This document shows positions 16,936 to 25,321 of a DNA stretch of 64,000 nucleotides, piece by piece (position 1 is the stretch's first letter; every line of letters begins with the position of its first letter). A program made the translations under genes and the position numbers. The notes below the pieces were generated by a model, which was not told the DNA's origin, searched no databases, and saw only the letters and a program-made list of their open reading frames with translations. The stretch is taken from the NCBI RefSeq assembly GCF_001885215.1, contig NZ_CP018091.1:620001-684000 (forward strand), read 5' to 3'. Origin of the DNA: Synechococcus sp. SynAce01 (GTDB lineage Bacteria > Cyanobacteriota > Cyanobacteriia > PCC-6307 > Cyanobiaceae).

Positions 16936-18488
16936 ACCGCTGCCGATGGCTGCCCGTCCTGCTTACCAGTGTGCTCGTGGGGGTGGGCAGCCCGGCGATG
17001 GCCAGCGCCCAGCTCAACGTGCGGATCGATGGCTTCACCCTGCCGATCGACCTGCGCCAGCTGCAGGCCTGGAGTCAGGATCCCCGCCGCATCCGCACCG
17101 AACTGGGGGTGTGGCTCGAACTGCTCGATGACCGCAGTCGCCGCGACCTCGTCACCCTGCTGCGCACCCCCCTGCTGCCAGACCGTGGCCTCGCCCTGCA
17201 GCTTCTGCAGAGCTGGGCCGGCGGCCAGGTGCTCGATGAACTCGGCGAACTGCTGCAGACCGATCAGCCCGGCAGCGGCGCCCTGCTGCTGAAGACCCTG
17301 CGCGACCTGCTGCAGAAGCCCGAGCCGGTCACGGTGGTGGATGTGCTTCAGGCGGTACCGACCCAGCAGCTGACCCTGGACCTCGATGGCGTCCTGGCCT
17401 TGGGCGCCGGCTGGCGCAGGCAACTGGAGCAGGAGACGAAGGCCCTGGCGCAGCTGCGGCAGCTGCCGTTGCCGGTTATTCAGGGGGCCACGGCACCGAT
17501 GCGGTTATCGGCCCTGCAGCGCCCAACACGCCCCCGGGCCATCAACCTGGCCGTGGCCCACCGCCGTGAACCGTTGCCGCTGGAGATCTGGGGGGCCAGC
17601 CCATCAAGCCAGCGTTCCTGGGTGCTGTTGATGCATGGTCTGGGCGGCAGCGCCGCCCAATTGCGCTGGATGGCCGAAGGGTTGTCACAGCGCGGCTGGC
17701 CGGTGCTGCTGATGGAGCACCCCGGCAGTGATGAATCAGCGGTGCGGGAGCTACTCGATGGCCTGCGGCCGCCCCCGGGCGCTGAAACCATCCCGGATCG
17801 ACTCGCGGATGTTCAGGCGGTGCTGGCCGCCGAAGCCAAGGGGACCGTGCCGGAGCTGGGCGAATCGGTCGTGCTGATGGGCCATTCCCTCGGTGGCCTG
17901 ACCGCGCTGATGGCGGCAGGACAACGGCCAGCGGCGGGCCTGGAGCAGCGCTGCGAACGGGCCCTCAAGGGTCTTCCCCTGATCAATCTCTCCAGGCTGC
18001 TGCAATGCCAGCTGGCCCAGGTCCCCCTGCCGCCACCCCGGCGTCCCGCCAACCTGGCGGCGGTGGTGAGCATTAACGGTTTCGGCAGCCTGCTCTGGCC
18101 GGACCGGAGCCTGGAGTCCCTGAAGGTGCCGGTGTTGATGGTCGGCGGCAGCCTCGATCTGGTGACGCCGCCGGTGAGCGAACAGCTCGGGCCGTTCCTG
18201 CAGCAGAGCGATCCCCGCAGCCGCCTGGTGGTGGTGGAAGGGGCCAGTCACTTCTCACCGGTGCGGATCGAAACAACCGACGACGCCTTGCTCCGCCTCG
18301 GTGATCGCCTGGTGGGTGAGGAACCCTTCAAGGTTCAGGAGCTGTTGCTCAGCCTCAGCGCCGACTTTCTGTTCGCCCTGGAGACCGACAACAGCGTGCC
18401 GGTGCAGCGCCGTTTTCAGGAGGGCATCGGCTCCTACGTTCTCGACCAGCGCAGCGCCGAGCTCTGGCGCCGGCGACTCAGAAACTGA
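16929..18488 (+). CDS. Secreted alpha/beta hydrolase with DUF1400 domain
   Basis: A 519-residue cyanobacterial protein: signal peptide (VLLTSVLVGVGSPAMASA), then a DUF1400 domain (about 28-150; VRIDGFTLPIDLRQLQAW, LQTDQPGSGALLLKTLRDLL, VDVLQAVP), then an alpha/beta hydrolase with HGLGGSAAQLRW (oxyanion region) and nucleophile elbow GHSLGG around Ser320. A His in EGASHFSP likely completes the triad. PAF-acetylhydrolase/lipase-like by fold; substrate unknown. GTG 16929 is chosen because it precedes the signal peptide; a TTG at 16911 is alternative. Its 3' end overlaps the convergent ABC permease by 11 bases. Confidence 0.85.
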   Translation: MSNRCRWLPVLLTSVLVGVGSPAMASAQLNVRIDGFTLPIDLRQLQAWSQDPRRIRTELGVWLELLDDRSRRDLVTLLRTPLLPDRGLALQLLQSWAGGQVLDELGELLQTDQPGSGALLLKTLRDLLQKPEPVTVVDVLQAVPTQQLTLDLDGVLALGAGWRRQLEQETKALAQLRQLPLPVIQGATAPMRLSALQRPTRPRAINLAVAHRREPLPLEIWGASPSSQRSWVLLMHGLGGSAAQLRWMAEGLSQRGWPVLLMEHPGSDESAVRELLDGLRPPPGAETIPDRLADVQAVLAAEAKGTVPELGESVVLMGHSLGGLTALMAAGQRPAAGLEQRCERALKGLPLINLSRLLQCQLAQVPLPPPRRPANLAAVVSINGFGSLLWPDRSLESLKVPVLMVGGSLDLVTPPVSEQLGPFLQQSDPRSRLVVVEGASHFSPVRIETTDDALLRLGDRLVGEEPFKVQELLLSLSADFLFALETDNSVPVQRRFQEGIGSYVLDQRSAELWRRRLRN

Positions 18489-19497
18489 TGCGGGGATCGA
18501 GCACGGCCACCAGCAGATCCACCGTGACGCTCACCAGCACCACCAGCCCGGCCACCACCACGACGATCCCCTGAACCAAGGGGTAATCCCGCTGGCCGAT
18601 CGCCTCCTGTAGGCGGAAAGCGATGCCTGGCCAGGAGTAGGTGACCTCAATCAACAGCGCCCCGCCGATCAGGGAGGCCACGGTGATGCCGGTGATCGTG
18701 AGCACCGGCAACAGGGCATTGGGCAGGGCGTGGCGCAGCACCACCCGCGTTTCACTGAGGCCGCGGCTGCGGGCCGCTTCGACGTAATCGGAACGCAGCG
18801 CCCGCCGCAGGTTGAGGCGCAGGGCGTTGTCGAAGATGCCGCTGAGCAACACCCCGAGCGTGGCTGCGGGCAGCACCAAATGGCGGACGCTGCCGCTGAA
18901 CTGCTGCCAATTGCCCGCCCGCAGGCTGTCGAGGAGGTAGAAACCCGAGCCGGTGGGCACCACCAGGCTGGCCGGGAAGCGGCCTCCCACGGGCAACCAG
19001 CCCAGCCAGACGGCAAACACCAATTGCACCACCATCGCCGCCCAGAACGGCGGCAGGGCATAGGTGCCGATTCCATAGAGGCGGCCGGCCAGATCCAGCT
19101 TTCCCTCCGGCCGGGCAATGCCGCTGAAGCCCACCGCCAGGCCCAGTACCGCCGCCAGCAGCAGGGCACAGACCCCCAGTTCCAGGCTGGCCGGCAGGCT
19201 CTTGGCGATCACTTCAACCACGGGCGTCTGATTGGTGAGCGAGGCACCCAGATCGCCCCGGAGCAGGCCAAGCAGAAACTGGCCGTACTGGGCGATCAGG
19301 GGCTGGTTGAGGCCGAGCTGCTCGCGCAGGGCCTCCCGGGCCGCTTCCGGTGCCCGCATCCCCAGCAGGGCATCGATCGGATCACCAGGCGCCAGCCGCA
19401 GCAACAGGAACACCAGGGTGGCAATCAGCCAGAGCATCACCGGCGCCAGCAGCACCCGGCTGGCCAGATAACGCAGCAGATGGCGACGACGGCTCAT
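18478..19497 (-). CDS. Peptide/nickel-type ABC transporter permease (DppB/OppB family)
   Basis: Inner-membrane permease of a family-5 importer. The 339 residues contain the N-terminal signature FLLLRLAPGDPIDALLG, a loop REQLGLNQPLIAQYGQFL, and six hydrophobic segments. The EAA-type loop is YVEAARSRGLSETRVVLRHALPNALLP, with SLIGGALLIEVTYSWPGIAF after it, all typical of DppB. Its start overlaps the stop of the upstream binding protein by 4 bases. No second permease (DppC) or ATPase gene is in the neighbourhood. Confidence 0.93.
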   Translation of the reverse strand: MSRRRHLLRYLASRVLLAPVMLWLIATLVFLLLRLAPGDPIDALLGMRAPEAAREALREQLGLNQPLIAQYGQFLLGLLRGDLGASLTNQTPVVEVIAKSLPASLELGVCALLLAAVLGLAVGFSGIARPEGKLDLAGRLYGIGTYALPPFWAAMVVQLVFAVWLGWLPVGGRFPASLVVPTGSGFYLLDSLRAGNWQQFSGSVRHLVLPAATLGVLLSGIFDNALRLNLRRALRSDYVEAARSRGLSETRVVLRHALPNALLPVLTITGITVASLIGGALLIEVTYSWPGIAFRLQEAIGQRDYPLVQGIVVVVAGLVVLVSVTVDLLVAVLDPRISF

Positions 19498-21074
19498 GTC
19501 CCGGCCTCGATCTGCAGGAGGCTGAAGACCACCCGCCCGGATCCATCGAACACCGGCGTGCTCAGGCGGGTCTGGGCCCAGGCCCGGGGTGACACCAGCC
19601 AGACCGGGATGTAGGGCGAGGCCTGCGCAGTTTCACGCTGAATCTGGCGCAGCAGGGCGATCCGCTCGGCCCCCTGCAGGCTTTCGCTGCGGCGCAGGTC
19701 GGCGGCCATCCCGGGGCGGGTCCAGAAACTGCCGCTGGCGGCACTGGCCCCCTTGAGGCAGCGCTGGCCTTCGCTCTCCTCGCAGCCAAGCAGGGGGATC
19801 AGATAGTTGTCGGCGTCGGGGAAATCGCCCATCCATTCCAGCAGGATCGAGGCAAAGGCCCCTTCACCGAGCTGGCGGTAGGCGGTGGTCGACTCCATGC
19901 TCTCGATCTCCAGGGTCACGCAGTCGCCCAGGTCACGCTGCAGCTGGCCCTGCCAGGTGAGGGCGAAGAGCCTGTCTGAGGGGATGTTGGAGCGGAAGGT
20001 GAGAGGCAGGTTGAGGCGCTTGCCATCACAAAACCCCGCCTGGCGAAACAAGGCCCGGGCCTGCGCCGGATCAAAGCTTGGCCAGGTCTCGGGATCGGAA
20101 CCCGGCAGGCTGGGCGGGATCAACTGCCGCAGCGGCGCCTGCAGGCCGTGGCTGACGCGCTCGCTGATCAAGCGGCGATCGACGCTGAGGGCCAGGGCGC
20201 GGCGCACCAGCGGATTATCCAGGGGCGGCTGGTCGCTGAGCAAGGTGAGATAGCTGATCTGCAGGGCCGGACCCACCCCCTCATGCAGGCGGCCTTCGGC
20301 GGCCGAGCGATGCAGGGAGCGCTGCTGGTCGCCCTCAAGGCTGGTGGAGAGCAGCACATCCACTTCGCCGCTGCGCATGGCGCCATACAGGGCCGTCGAG
20401 TTGCTGAGGTTGACCATGTCGATGCCGCCATTGGCGGGAGCTGGCCCCCAGTAGTTGTCGAAGGGCTTGAGCCGCTGCTGCTGGTCGTTGAAGAAGGTGA
20501 GCTGGTAGGGGCCGGTGCCCACGAAGCGCCCATTGAGGAAGCTCCTGCTGTGGTCGCGATAGGCCGTTGGCGACAACGGTGTGAGGCTGACGGCGCTGAG
20601 CAGCTCGGGCAGGGCCGTGAATGGACGGCGCAGCCGCAGTTCCAGTTCATAGGGACCGCTGGCGCGCACCGAGGCAATCCGATCGCCGAGCAGATAACTG
20701 AGCTTGCCGATCGCCAGGAAGCGCTCAAGGCTGAAGACCATCGCATCGGCATCGAAGCGGGTGCCGTCGTGGAACAGAACCCCCTGGCGCAGGGGCACCC
20801 AGGCGGTCAGCCGGTCGGTGCTCATCCGGGGCAGGGCCGTGGCCAGACGCGGCTCCAAGCGGCCATCAGCAGCGATGGCGTAGAGCGGATCGCCGAGGGC
20901 GCTCAGCAATTGCATCGCCCCAAAACTGAAGGTCGCCGCAGGATCGACCGAATCAATCCGGCTGCGACCCGCCACCACAAGCCGGCCTTCCGGGCGGCTG
21001 GGCTGACAGGCCATCAGGACAGGGAGGAGGGCACTGACCAGGCAGAACCCGATCAGGCGCTTCAGAACAGGCAA
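19494..21074 (-). CDS. ABC transporter substrate-binding lipoprotein, family 5 (peptide/nickel type)
   Basis: A 526-residue SBP_bac_5 protein. The N-terminus ends in a lipobox (LLPVLMAC, Cys about residue 23), so it is a lipoprotein anchored on the outer face of the plasma membrane. Family segments include DSVDPAATFSFGAMQLLSAL, LRQGVLFHDGTRFDADAMVF, FVGTGPYQLTFF and NPLVRRALALSVDRRLI. It is translationally coupled to the DppB-type permease. The ligand (oligopeptide, metal chelate or other) cannot be read from the sequence. Confidence 0.92.
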   Translation of the reverse strand: MPVLKRLIGFCLVSALLPVLMACQPSRPEGRLVVAGRSRIDSVDPAATFSFGAMQLLSALGDPLYAIAADGRLEPRLATALPRMSTDRLTAWVPLRQGVLFHDGTRFDADAMVFSLERFLAIGKLSYLLGDRIASVRASGPYELELRLRRPFTALPELLSAVSLTPLSPTAYRDHSRSFLNGRFVGTGPYQLTFFNDQQQRLKPFDNYWGPAPANGGIDMVNLSNSTALYGAMRSGEVDVLLSTSLEGDQQRSLHRSAAEGRLHEGVGPALQISYLTLLSDQPPLDNPLVRRALALSVDRRLISERVSHGLQAPLRQLIPPSLPGSDPETWPSFDPAQARALFRQAGFCDGKRLNLPLTFRSNIPSDRLFALTWQGQLQRDLGDCVTLEIESMESTTAYRQLGEGAFASILLEWMGDFPDADNYLIPLLGCEESEGQRCLKGASAASGSFWTRPGMAADLRRSESLQGAERIALLRQIQRETAQASPYIPVWLVSPRAWAQTRLSTPVFDGSGRVVFSLLQIEAGT

Positions 21075-21112
21075 GCCGACGACGACGAACCCCGGGAATC
21101 AGTGCAGGCCAT

Positions 21113-21364
21113 TCAAGACCGTGACTGACACGTCTGGGGGTGGAGCTGGTGGAGGTCAAGCACCTGGCTGAGTGAGACCTCAAAGACCGGAGAGCCATGC
21201 CGTGCCAGGGGCCAATGGCGAACCCAGCAGCGCTGATGGGTCAGATCCACGGAGATCACCTGGTACACGGGTTCATCGCTGCCTGAACGGCTGGAGAGGC
21301 TGCTGGCTTGATGGCTGGCCTGGCCTGGGGCCAGGTGAATGCGGTCACCCTGCTGAAGAGTCAT
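21113..21364 (-). CDS. Small conserved-looking hypothetical protein
   Basis: An 83-residue soluble protein: MTLQQGDRIHLAPGQASHQA and, further on, PVYQVISVDLTHQRCWVRHW followed by PLARHGSPVFEVSLSQV. The pattern suggests a small beta-barrel (SH3-like) fold, and I recall similar proteins in Synechococcus genomes, but no function is known. It lies 38 bases upstream of the binding-protein gene on the same strand and could share its transcript. Confidence 0.65.
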   Translation of the reverse strand: MTLQQGDRIHLAPGQASHQASSLSSRSGSDEPVYQVISVDLTHQRCWVRHWPLARHGSPVFEVSLSQVLDLHQLHPQTCQSRS

Positions 21365-21539
21365 GGAACGGAAGCGGAGAACCGGAAGGATCGGGGAGGC
21401 AGAAGAAACGGAATGAACTGGGCCAAGGGTTCCGCGCCGAAACAGGTTCTGACGTTCGGCATGAACAGCCTTGCGGGGCGGTCAGGGGATGCCGACGATT
21501 GGAACGCCTGGAGCGGCAGGCTTGCCGCCGAAGCTGAGC

Positions 21540-22844
21540 TCAGAGCGTGCGCAGGCAGGCGGCCACGCTGCGTACATCGGGAAGGGCGGCAATGGCGGCG
21601 AGGGCAGTCCGGAAACGGGCTTCGGGCACCTCATGGGTGATCACCACGATTTCGGCCCTGCCCGCCGCCGCCTCGAGCTGCACGATCGATTGGATCGAGA
21701 CATCCTCAGCACCGAAGCAGCGCCCGATCAGGCCGATCACCCCCGCCTGATCGCTGGTCTGCAGCCGCAGATAGTTGCGGTGGCGGGTGGTGGCTGGATC
21801 GACCAGACGGCAGCGCCGCCAACGGCCAGCCGCCAGCAAAGGATCGAGCCCTCCCCCGACGCCACCCACCTTCTGGATGCCGGCGATGTTGAGGATGTCG
21901 GCGACCACGGCGGAGGCCGTGGGGCCAGCGCCGGCACCGGGTCCGTAGAACATCACCCGGCCGATCGGTTCGCCTTCCACCAGGATCGCGTTATTGACCC
22001 CATGCACCCCGGCCAGGGGGTGGTCCTTGGGGATCAAGGTGGGGTGGACACGCACATCCAGTTGCTCGCTGCCATCGGGATCGGTGCCGAGGCTTTCGGC
22101 CACCGCCAGCAGCTTCACGCAGTAGCCGAGCTGGGCGGCGTAGCGCACATCGCGAATCTCCAGGCCGCTGATCCCATCGGCAGGGATGGCGGCGCGATCC
22201 ACAGCACCGCCGTAGGCAAGGCTGGCGAGGATGGCGATTTTGTCGGCCGCATCGCCCCCCTCCACATCGGCGGCAGGGTCGGCTTCGGCATACCCCAGCG
22301 CCTGGGCATCGGCCAGCACCGTGGCGTAGGCCGCCCCTTCGCTTTCCATCCGGCTGAGGATGTAGTTGGTGGTGCCGTTGATGATGCCGCTCACCCGGCG
22401 CAGCCGGTTCCCCCCCAACGACTGCTTCAGGGGTTCGATGATCGGGATGCCACCACCCACCGCCGCCTCGATCAACACATAGACGCCCCGCGCCGCTGCG
22501 GCCGCGGCGATCTCCTCGCCGTGGCGGGCGATCACCGCCTTGTTGGCGGTGACCACGGATTTACCGGCGGCGATCGCCATCAGAATCAGGCTGCGGGCGG
22601 GCTCGAGGCCGCCGATCACCTCCACGACAATGTCGACGGCGGGATCGTTGACCACCAGGGCCGGGTCGGTGGTGAACAGCTCGGCAGCCAGGGCGATCGG
22701 CCTGGAGCGCCCAAGATCGCGCACCGCCACCCGCTGCAGCTGGAGTTCAGCCACCAGCGGATGGCGACCAGCTGGGGTGGAGAGGATCTCGGCAACGCCG
22801 GCACCCACGGTGCCAAGACCAAGCAATCCGATGCCGATGGTCAT
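21540..22844 (-). CDS. hom: Homoserine dehydrogenase
   Basis: NAD(P)H-dependent reduction of aspartate semialdehyde to homoserine, for threonine and methionine synthesis. The 434-residue protein starts with the Rossmann motif IGLLGLGTVGAGVAEIL, then VTANKAVIARHG, and the catalytic/substrate region INGTTNYILSRM with YAEADPAADVEGGDAADKIA. A C-terminal ACT domain (about residue 355 on; NYLRLQTSDQAGVIGLIGRC) suggests threonine feedback control. Stand-alone rather than fused to aspartokinase. sufE lies 27 bases upstream on the same strand. Confidence 0.96.
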   Translation of the reverse strand: MTIGIGLLGLGTVGAGVAEILSTPAGRHPLVAELQLQRVAVRDLGRSRPIALAAELFTTDPALVVNDPAVDIVVEVIGGLEPARSLILMAIAAGKSVVTANKAVIARHGEEIAAAAAARGVYVLIEAAVGGGIPIIEPLKQSLGGNRLRRVSGIINGTTNYILSRMESEGAAYATVLADAQALGYAEADPAADVEGGDAADKIAILASLAYGGAVDRAAIPADGISGLEIRDVRYAAQLGYCVKLLAVAESLGTDPDGSEQLDVRVHPTLIPKDHPLAGVHGVNNAILVEGEPIGRVMFYGPGAGAGPTASAVVADILNIAGIQKVGGVGGGLDPLLAAGRWRRCRLVDPATTRHRNYLRLQTSDQAGVIGLIGRCFGAEDVSIQSIVQLEAAAGRAEIVVITHEVPEARFRTALAAIAALPDVRSVAACLRTL

Positions 22845-22871
22845 GCCTGGATCGCCACGAAACCGCTGATC

Positions 22872-23297
22872 CTAGAAATCAGCCGGTTGGAGCGCCGCTG
22901 CCTGGGATTGCATCATCTTGAGGATGTTGAGGAAGCCGTTGGCCCGCGAGGGGGTGAGGCTGGCCTGCAGGCCGGTGTCGGTGAGGAAGGAGGGATCCAG
23001 GCCGCTGACCTGCGCGGGCGTGAGGCCCTCGAGCCCGGTCATCAGCAACGCCAGCAATCCCTTGGTGATCAGGGCGTCGGAATCCCCCTGCCAGTGGAGC
23101 CGGCCCTCCTGCAGCTGCCCCACCACAAACACCTGGGAGACGCAACCGCGCACCTTGAACGAGTCCTGACGGAACTCCTCGGGCAAGGGATCGAGCTTGC
23201 GGGCCAGCCAGAGCACGTATTCGTAACGCCGCTTCGGATCCTTGGTGTCACGCAGGCGATCAACGATCTGATCGAGAGCTTCGCTGCCGGTGGCCAT
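22872..23297 (-). CDS. sufE: Cysteine desulfuration protein SufE
   Basis: Accepts persulfide sulfur from SufS and hands it to SufB during Fe-S cluster assembly. The 141-residue protein contains the active-site loop VRGCVSQVFVVG with Cys52 and the conserved LARKLDPLPEEFRQDSFKV lead-in; LITKGLLALLM follows. Length is normal. Its ATG overlaps the stop of the upstream secreted protein by one base (TGATG). Confidence 0.95.
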   Translation of the reverse strand: MATGSEALDQIVDRLRDTKDPKRRYEYVLWLARKLDPLPEEFRQDSFKVRGCVSQVFVVGQLQEGRLHWQGDSDALITKGLLALLMTGLEGLTPAQVSGLDPSFLTDTGLQASLTPSRANGFLNILKMMQSQAAALQPADF

Positions 23298-23815
23298 CAG
23301 CGCCGTGAGCGGAAACGCCAGCCGGCCAAACCGGCGAGCAGCCAGCCGAGGCTGCCGATGCCACCGAGCAGCAGCACGGAGCCAAGGGCCGGCGAGGTCA
23401 GGGGGGAGCGGGCCGGCAAGGGGGTTTCACTGACCTGATCGAGCTGGATCCGGCCTCCCTGCACGGGCAGGTCCAGAAAATCGCGGTGGCCGGGGCCCCC
23501 ATCCACTTCCAGCTCCCAGGTGCCATCGGCCTGGTCAGGGAGCTTGAAGGACAGCCGGCCCTCAGCATCGATCTGGCCCAGCTCAACAGACGTGCCACCA
23601 CCGGGAGCCACCAGGCGCACGCCGGCGCCAACAACAGGCTCGCCATTGGAGAAGCGACTCTCCAGCACCAGGTCTTCGCGCAGGGATTGCAGCCGCTCCA
23701 GGCTGCTCTCGATGGCATGGGCTGTGGCCCGCTGCGGCAGGCCCACGCTCAGCAACAACGCCGTTGCTGCGGCCAGGGAAGGCCAGCGCCGCAGGGATGG
23801 GTGGAGATAAGTCAT
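23297..23815 (-). CDS. Secreted, C-terminally anchored protein with a carboxypeptidase-regulatory-like domain
   Basis: A 172-residue protein: signal peptide ending ATAHA, a beta-rich middle (FSNGEPVVGAGVRLVAPGGG, GRLSFKLPDQADGTWELEVD) that looks like the Ig/transthyretin-like domain found in CbiL/NikL-type and other periplasmic proteins, then a C-terminal membrane span (SVLLLGGIGSLGWLLAGLAG) and RSRR tail. The retained HAI after the signal peptide is reminiscent of a metal-binding N-terminus. Function unknown; a nickel/cobalt role is only a suggestion. Coupled to sufE by a one-base overlap. Confidence 0.65.
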   Translation of the reverse strand: MTYLHPSLRRWPSLAAATALLLSVGLPQRATAHAIESSLERLQSLREDLVLESRFSNGEPVVGAGVRLVAPGGGTSVELGQIDAEGRLSFKLPDQADGTWELEVDGGPGHRDFLDLPVQGGRIQLDQVSETPLPARSPLTSPALGSVLLLGGIGSLGWLLAGLAGWRFRSRR

Positions 23816-23960
23816 GGTGTTGGCGCCACGTCAAAGGGGTGACCTGACCACAAAACCCCGGACCGGGTTCAGCAGTTTCTGGGTCTGGAGGCCAAAGCTA
23901 AACGCTGTTCAAGATGCAGACCAGCGGCTGCCGGCCGATTGACCTTTGCCAGCCTGCACC

Positions 23961-24125
23961 ATGCGCACCATCGAGCTCACCATCATCGAAAGCGCTTCGC
24001 TCGGCTGGGAGCGCTGGCCCAGCTCCGAGGCCATCACCCGTTCCGGCATCGAACCATTGCTCGCGGGCCGCGACCCAGCCCGAACAGCTGGGGAGGGCCG
24101 TTGGCCCGCTGGGGATGCGGAATGA
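23961..24125 (+). CDS. Possible 54-residue small protein
   Basis: An ATG frame reads MRTIELTIIESASLGWERWP and continues to a stop after 54 codons. The first half has GC-rich third positions like real genes here, the second half (GRDPARTAGEGRWPAGDAE) looks random. It is the only coding candidate in the 385-base gap between two minus-strand genes. No clear ribosome binding site and no recognised family. It could be a small gene, a broken gene, or chance. Confidence 0.3.
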   Translation: MRTIELTIIESASLGWERWPSSEAITRSGIEPLLAGRDPARTAGEGRWPAGDAE

Positions 24126-24200
24126 AACGCTTGGGTGCTGAACGACGAATTCGCGGAAACGGTCAAAGCGGAGAAGGTCGCAGACCGTGATCCTGGCAAA

Positions 24201-24857
24201 TCAGGCCCCGGCTGGCGACCCGTCGGCACAAGCCTCAACAGGTTGAAACCATTCCAGGCCCAGCTCGCTCAGCCAGCCATCGAAGGGCAGGTCCCAGGGA
24301 TCGCGCGGCAGGGTCTCCACCTGGCAACCGCCTGGGGCCACGATCACCGCTGGAACGGCGCGCCAGGCCCGGTCGCTGCGCAGACGGTCGTACCAGCCGC
24401 CGCCCGAGCCGAGCCGGAAGCCACAGCCATCGAAGGCCAGGGCCGGCACCAGCAGCAGGGCCAGATCGCCTGGAGAGAGCTCCGCCCCCGGACATTCCGC
24501 CGGGGCCGGAATGCCGCAGGCGTCTGCCACCAGGGGCTGCTTGGGGTCCCAGGCCTCGTAGCGCAACACCCGCCCGGCCGCTCCAGCCCGGATAGCAGGC
24601 AGGGCGAGGCGGGCGGGCAGGGGCTCCGCCAGGCCGCGCAGATCGGCTTCACCGGCGAGGGGCCAGTAGAGCCCCAGCCGGGTATGTGGGGGCAGCAGCG
24701 GCGGCAGCTGGCGGATCGCCGCGGCCAGCAACGGCCCCTGGGCGGCCCCATGGAGAGCGAGGCGGCGCCTGCGCCAGTGGCGGCGCCAGGCCGGTTTTCC
24801 GGCCGAGAGCGGCGGGGGTGGCGGCAGCTCCGGGAATGGCGGCAGCCTGTCGCTCAC
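24201..24857 (-). CDS. 5-formyltetrahydrofolate cyclo-ligase
   Basis: ATP-dependent conversion of 5-formyl-THF to 5,10-methenyl-THF. About 218 residues from a GTG that overlaps the ruvC stop as GTGA. Family marks: [15 protein letters not shown] at the N-terminus (the K..R..R ATP-binding start), [14 protein letters not shown], and the signature [20 protein letters not shown], then YDRL. An in-frame TTG at 24869 would add four residues, but the GTG gives the normal short overlap. Arginine-rich N-terminus is GC-driven. Confidence 0.92.
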   Translation of the reverse strand: MSDRLPPFPELPPPPPLSAGKPAWRRHWRRRRLALHGAAQGPLLAAAIRQLPPLLPPHTRLGLYWPLAGEADLRGLAEPLPARLALPAIRAGAAGRVLRYEAWDPKQPLVADACGIPAPAECPGAELSPGDLALLLVPALAFDGCGFRLGSGGGWYDRLRSDRAWRAVPAVIVAPGGCQVETLPRDPWDLPFDGWLSELGLEWFQPVEACADGSPAGA

Positions 24858-25315
24858 CGCTGAAACCAACCGGTTAAGGCCACGGCCAGGGCATCGGCGG
24901 CATCATCCGGCCGCGGCGGCAGCTCCAGCGCCAGCTCCCGCATCACCGCTTCGAGCACCTCCTGCTTATCGGCATGGCCCGAGCCTGTGAGGGCCAGCTT
25001 GATCTGCATCGGCGGAAACTCCACCACCGGCACCCGCAGCCGGGCCAGGGTCATCATCACCACCCCCCGGGCCTGCACAACTGAAATGGTGGTGCTGGAG
25101 CGATAGAAAAAGAACTTCTCCACCGAGGCCAGCTGCGGACGCCAGCGCCGCACAATCCAGCGCAGATCCCGGGCGATCTCCACGAGCCGATCGCCCTCGG
25201 GCTGGCCGGCAGCGGTCTGGATCATGCCGCAGTCGACCAGGCTCTGGGGCGGACCGGTGTCGATCAGGCCGTAGCCCACCCGGGCCAGACCGGGATCGAT
25301 GCCGAGGATCCGCAT
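24854..25315 (-). CDS. ruvC: Holliday junction resolvase RuvC
   Basis: Endonuclease that resolves four-way junctions with RuvAB. The 153-residue protein has all four catalytic acids: Asp7 ([12 protein letters not shown]), Glu66 ([13 protein letters not shown]), and Asp138/Asp141 ([12 protein letters not shown]). [12 protein letters not shown] and VVMMTLARL are also typical. It lies 6 bases after chlI and overlaps the folate cyclo-ligase start. Confidence 0.97.
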   Translation of the reverse strand: MRILGIDPGLARVGYGLIDTGPPQSLVDCGMIQTAAGQPEGDRLVEIARDLRWIVRRWRPQLASVEKFFFYRSSTTISVVQARGVVMMTLARLRVPVVEFPPMQIKLALTGSGHADKQEVLEAVMRELALELPPRPDDAADALAVALTGWFQR

Positions 25316-25321
25316 CCCATC

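Noticed and set aside
21471-23438. 655-codon plus-strand frame across hom and sufE
   Set aside because: Low-complexity His/Gln/Gly-rich translation typical of antisense frames in high-GC DNA; both minus-strand genes are clear.
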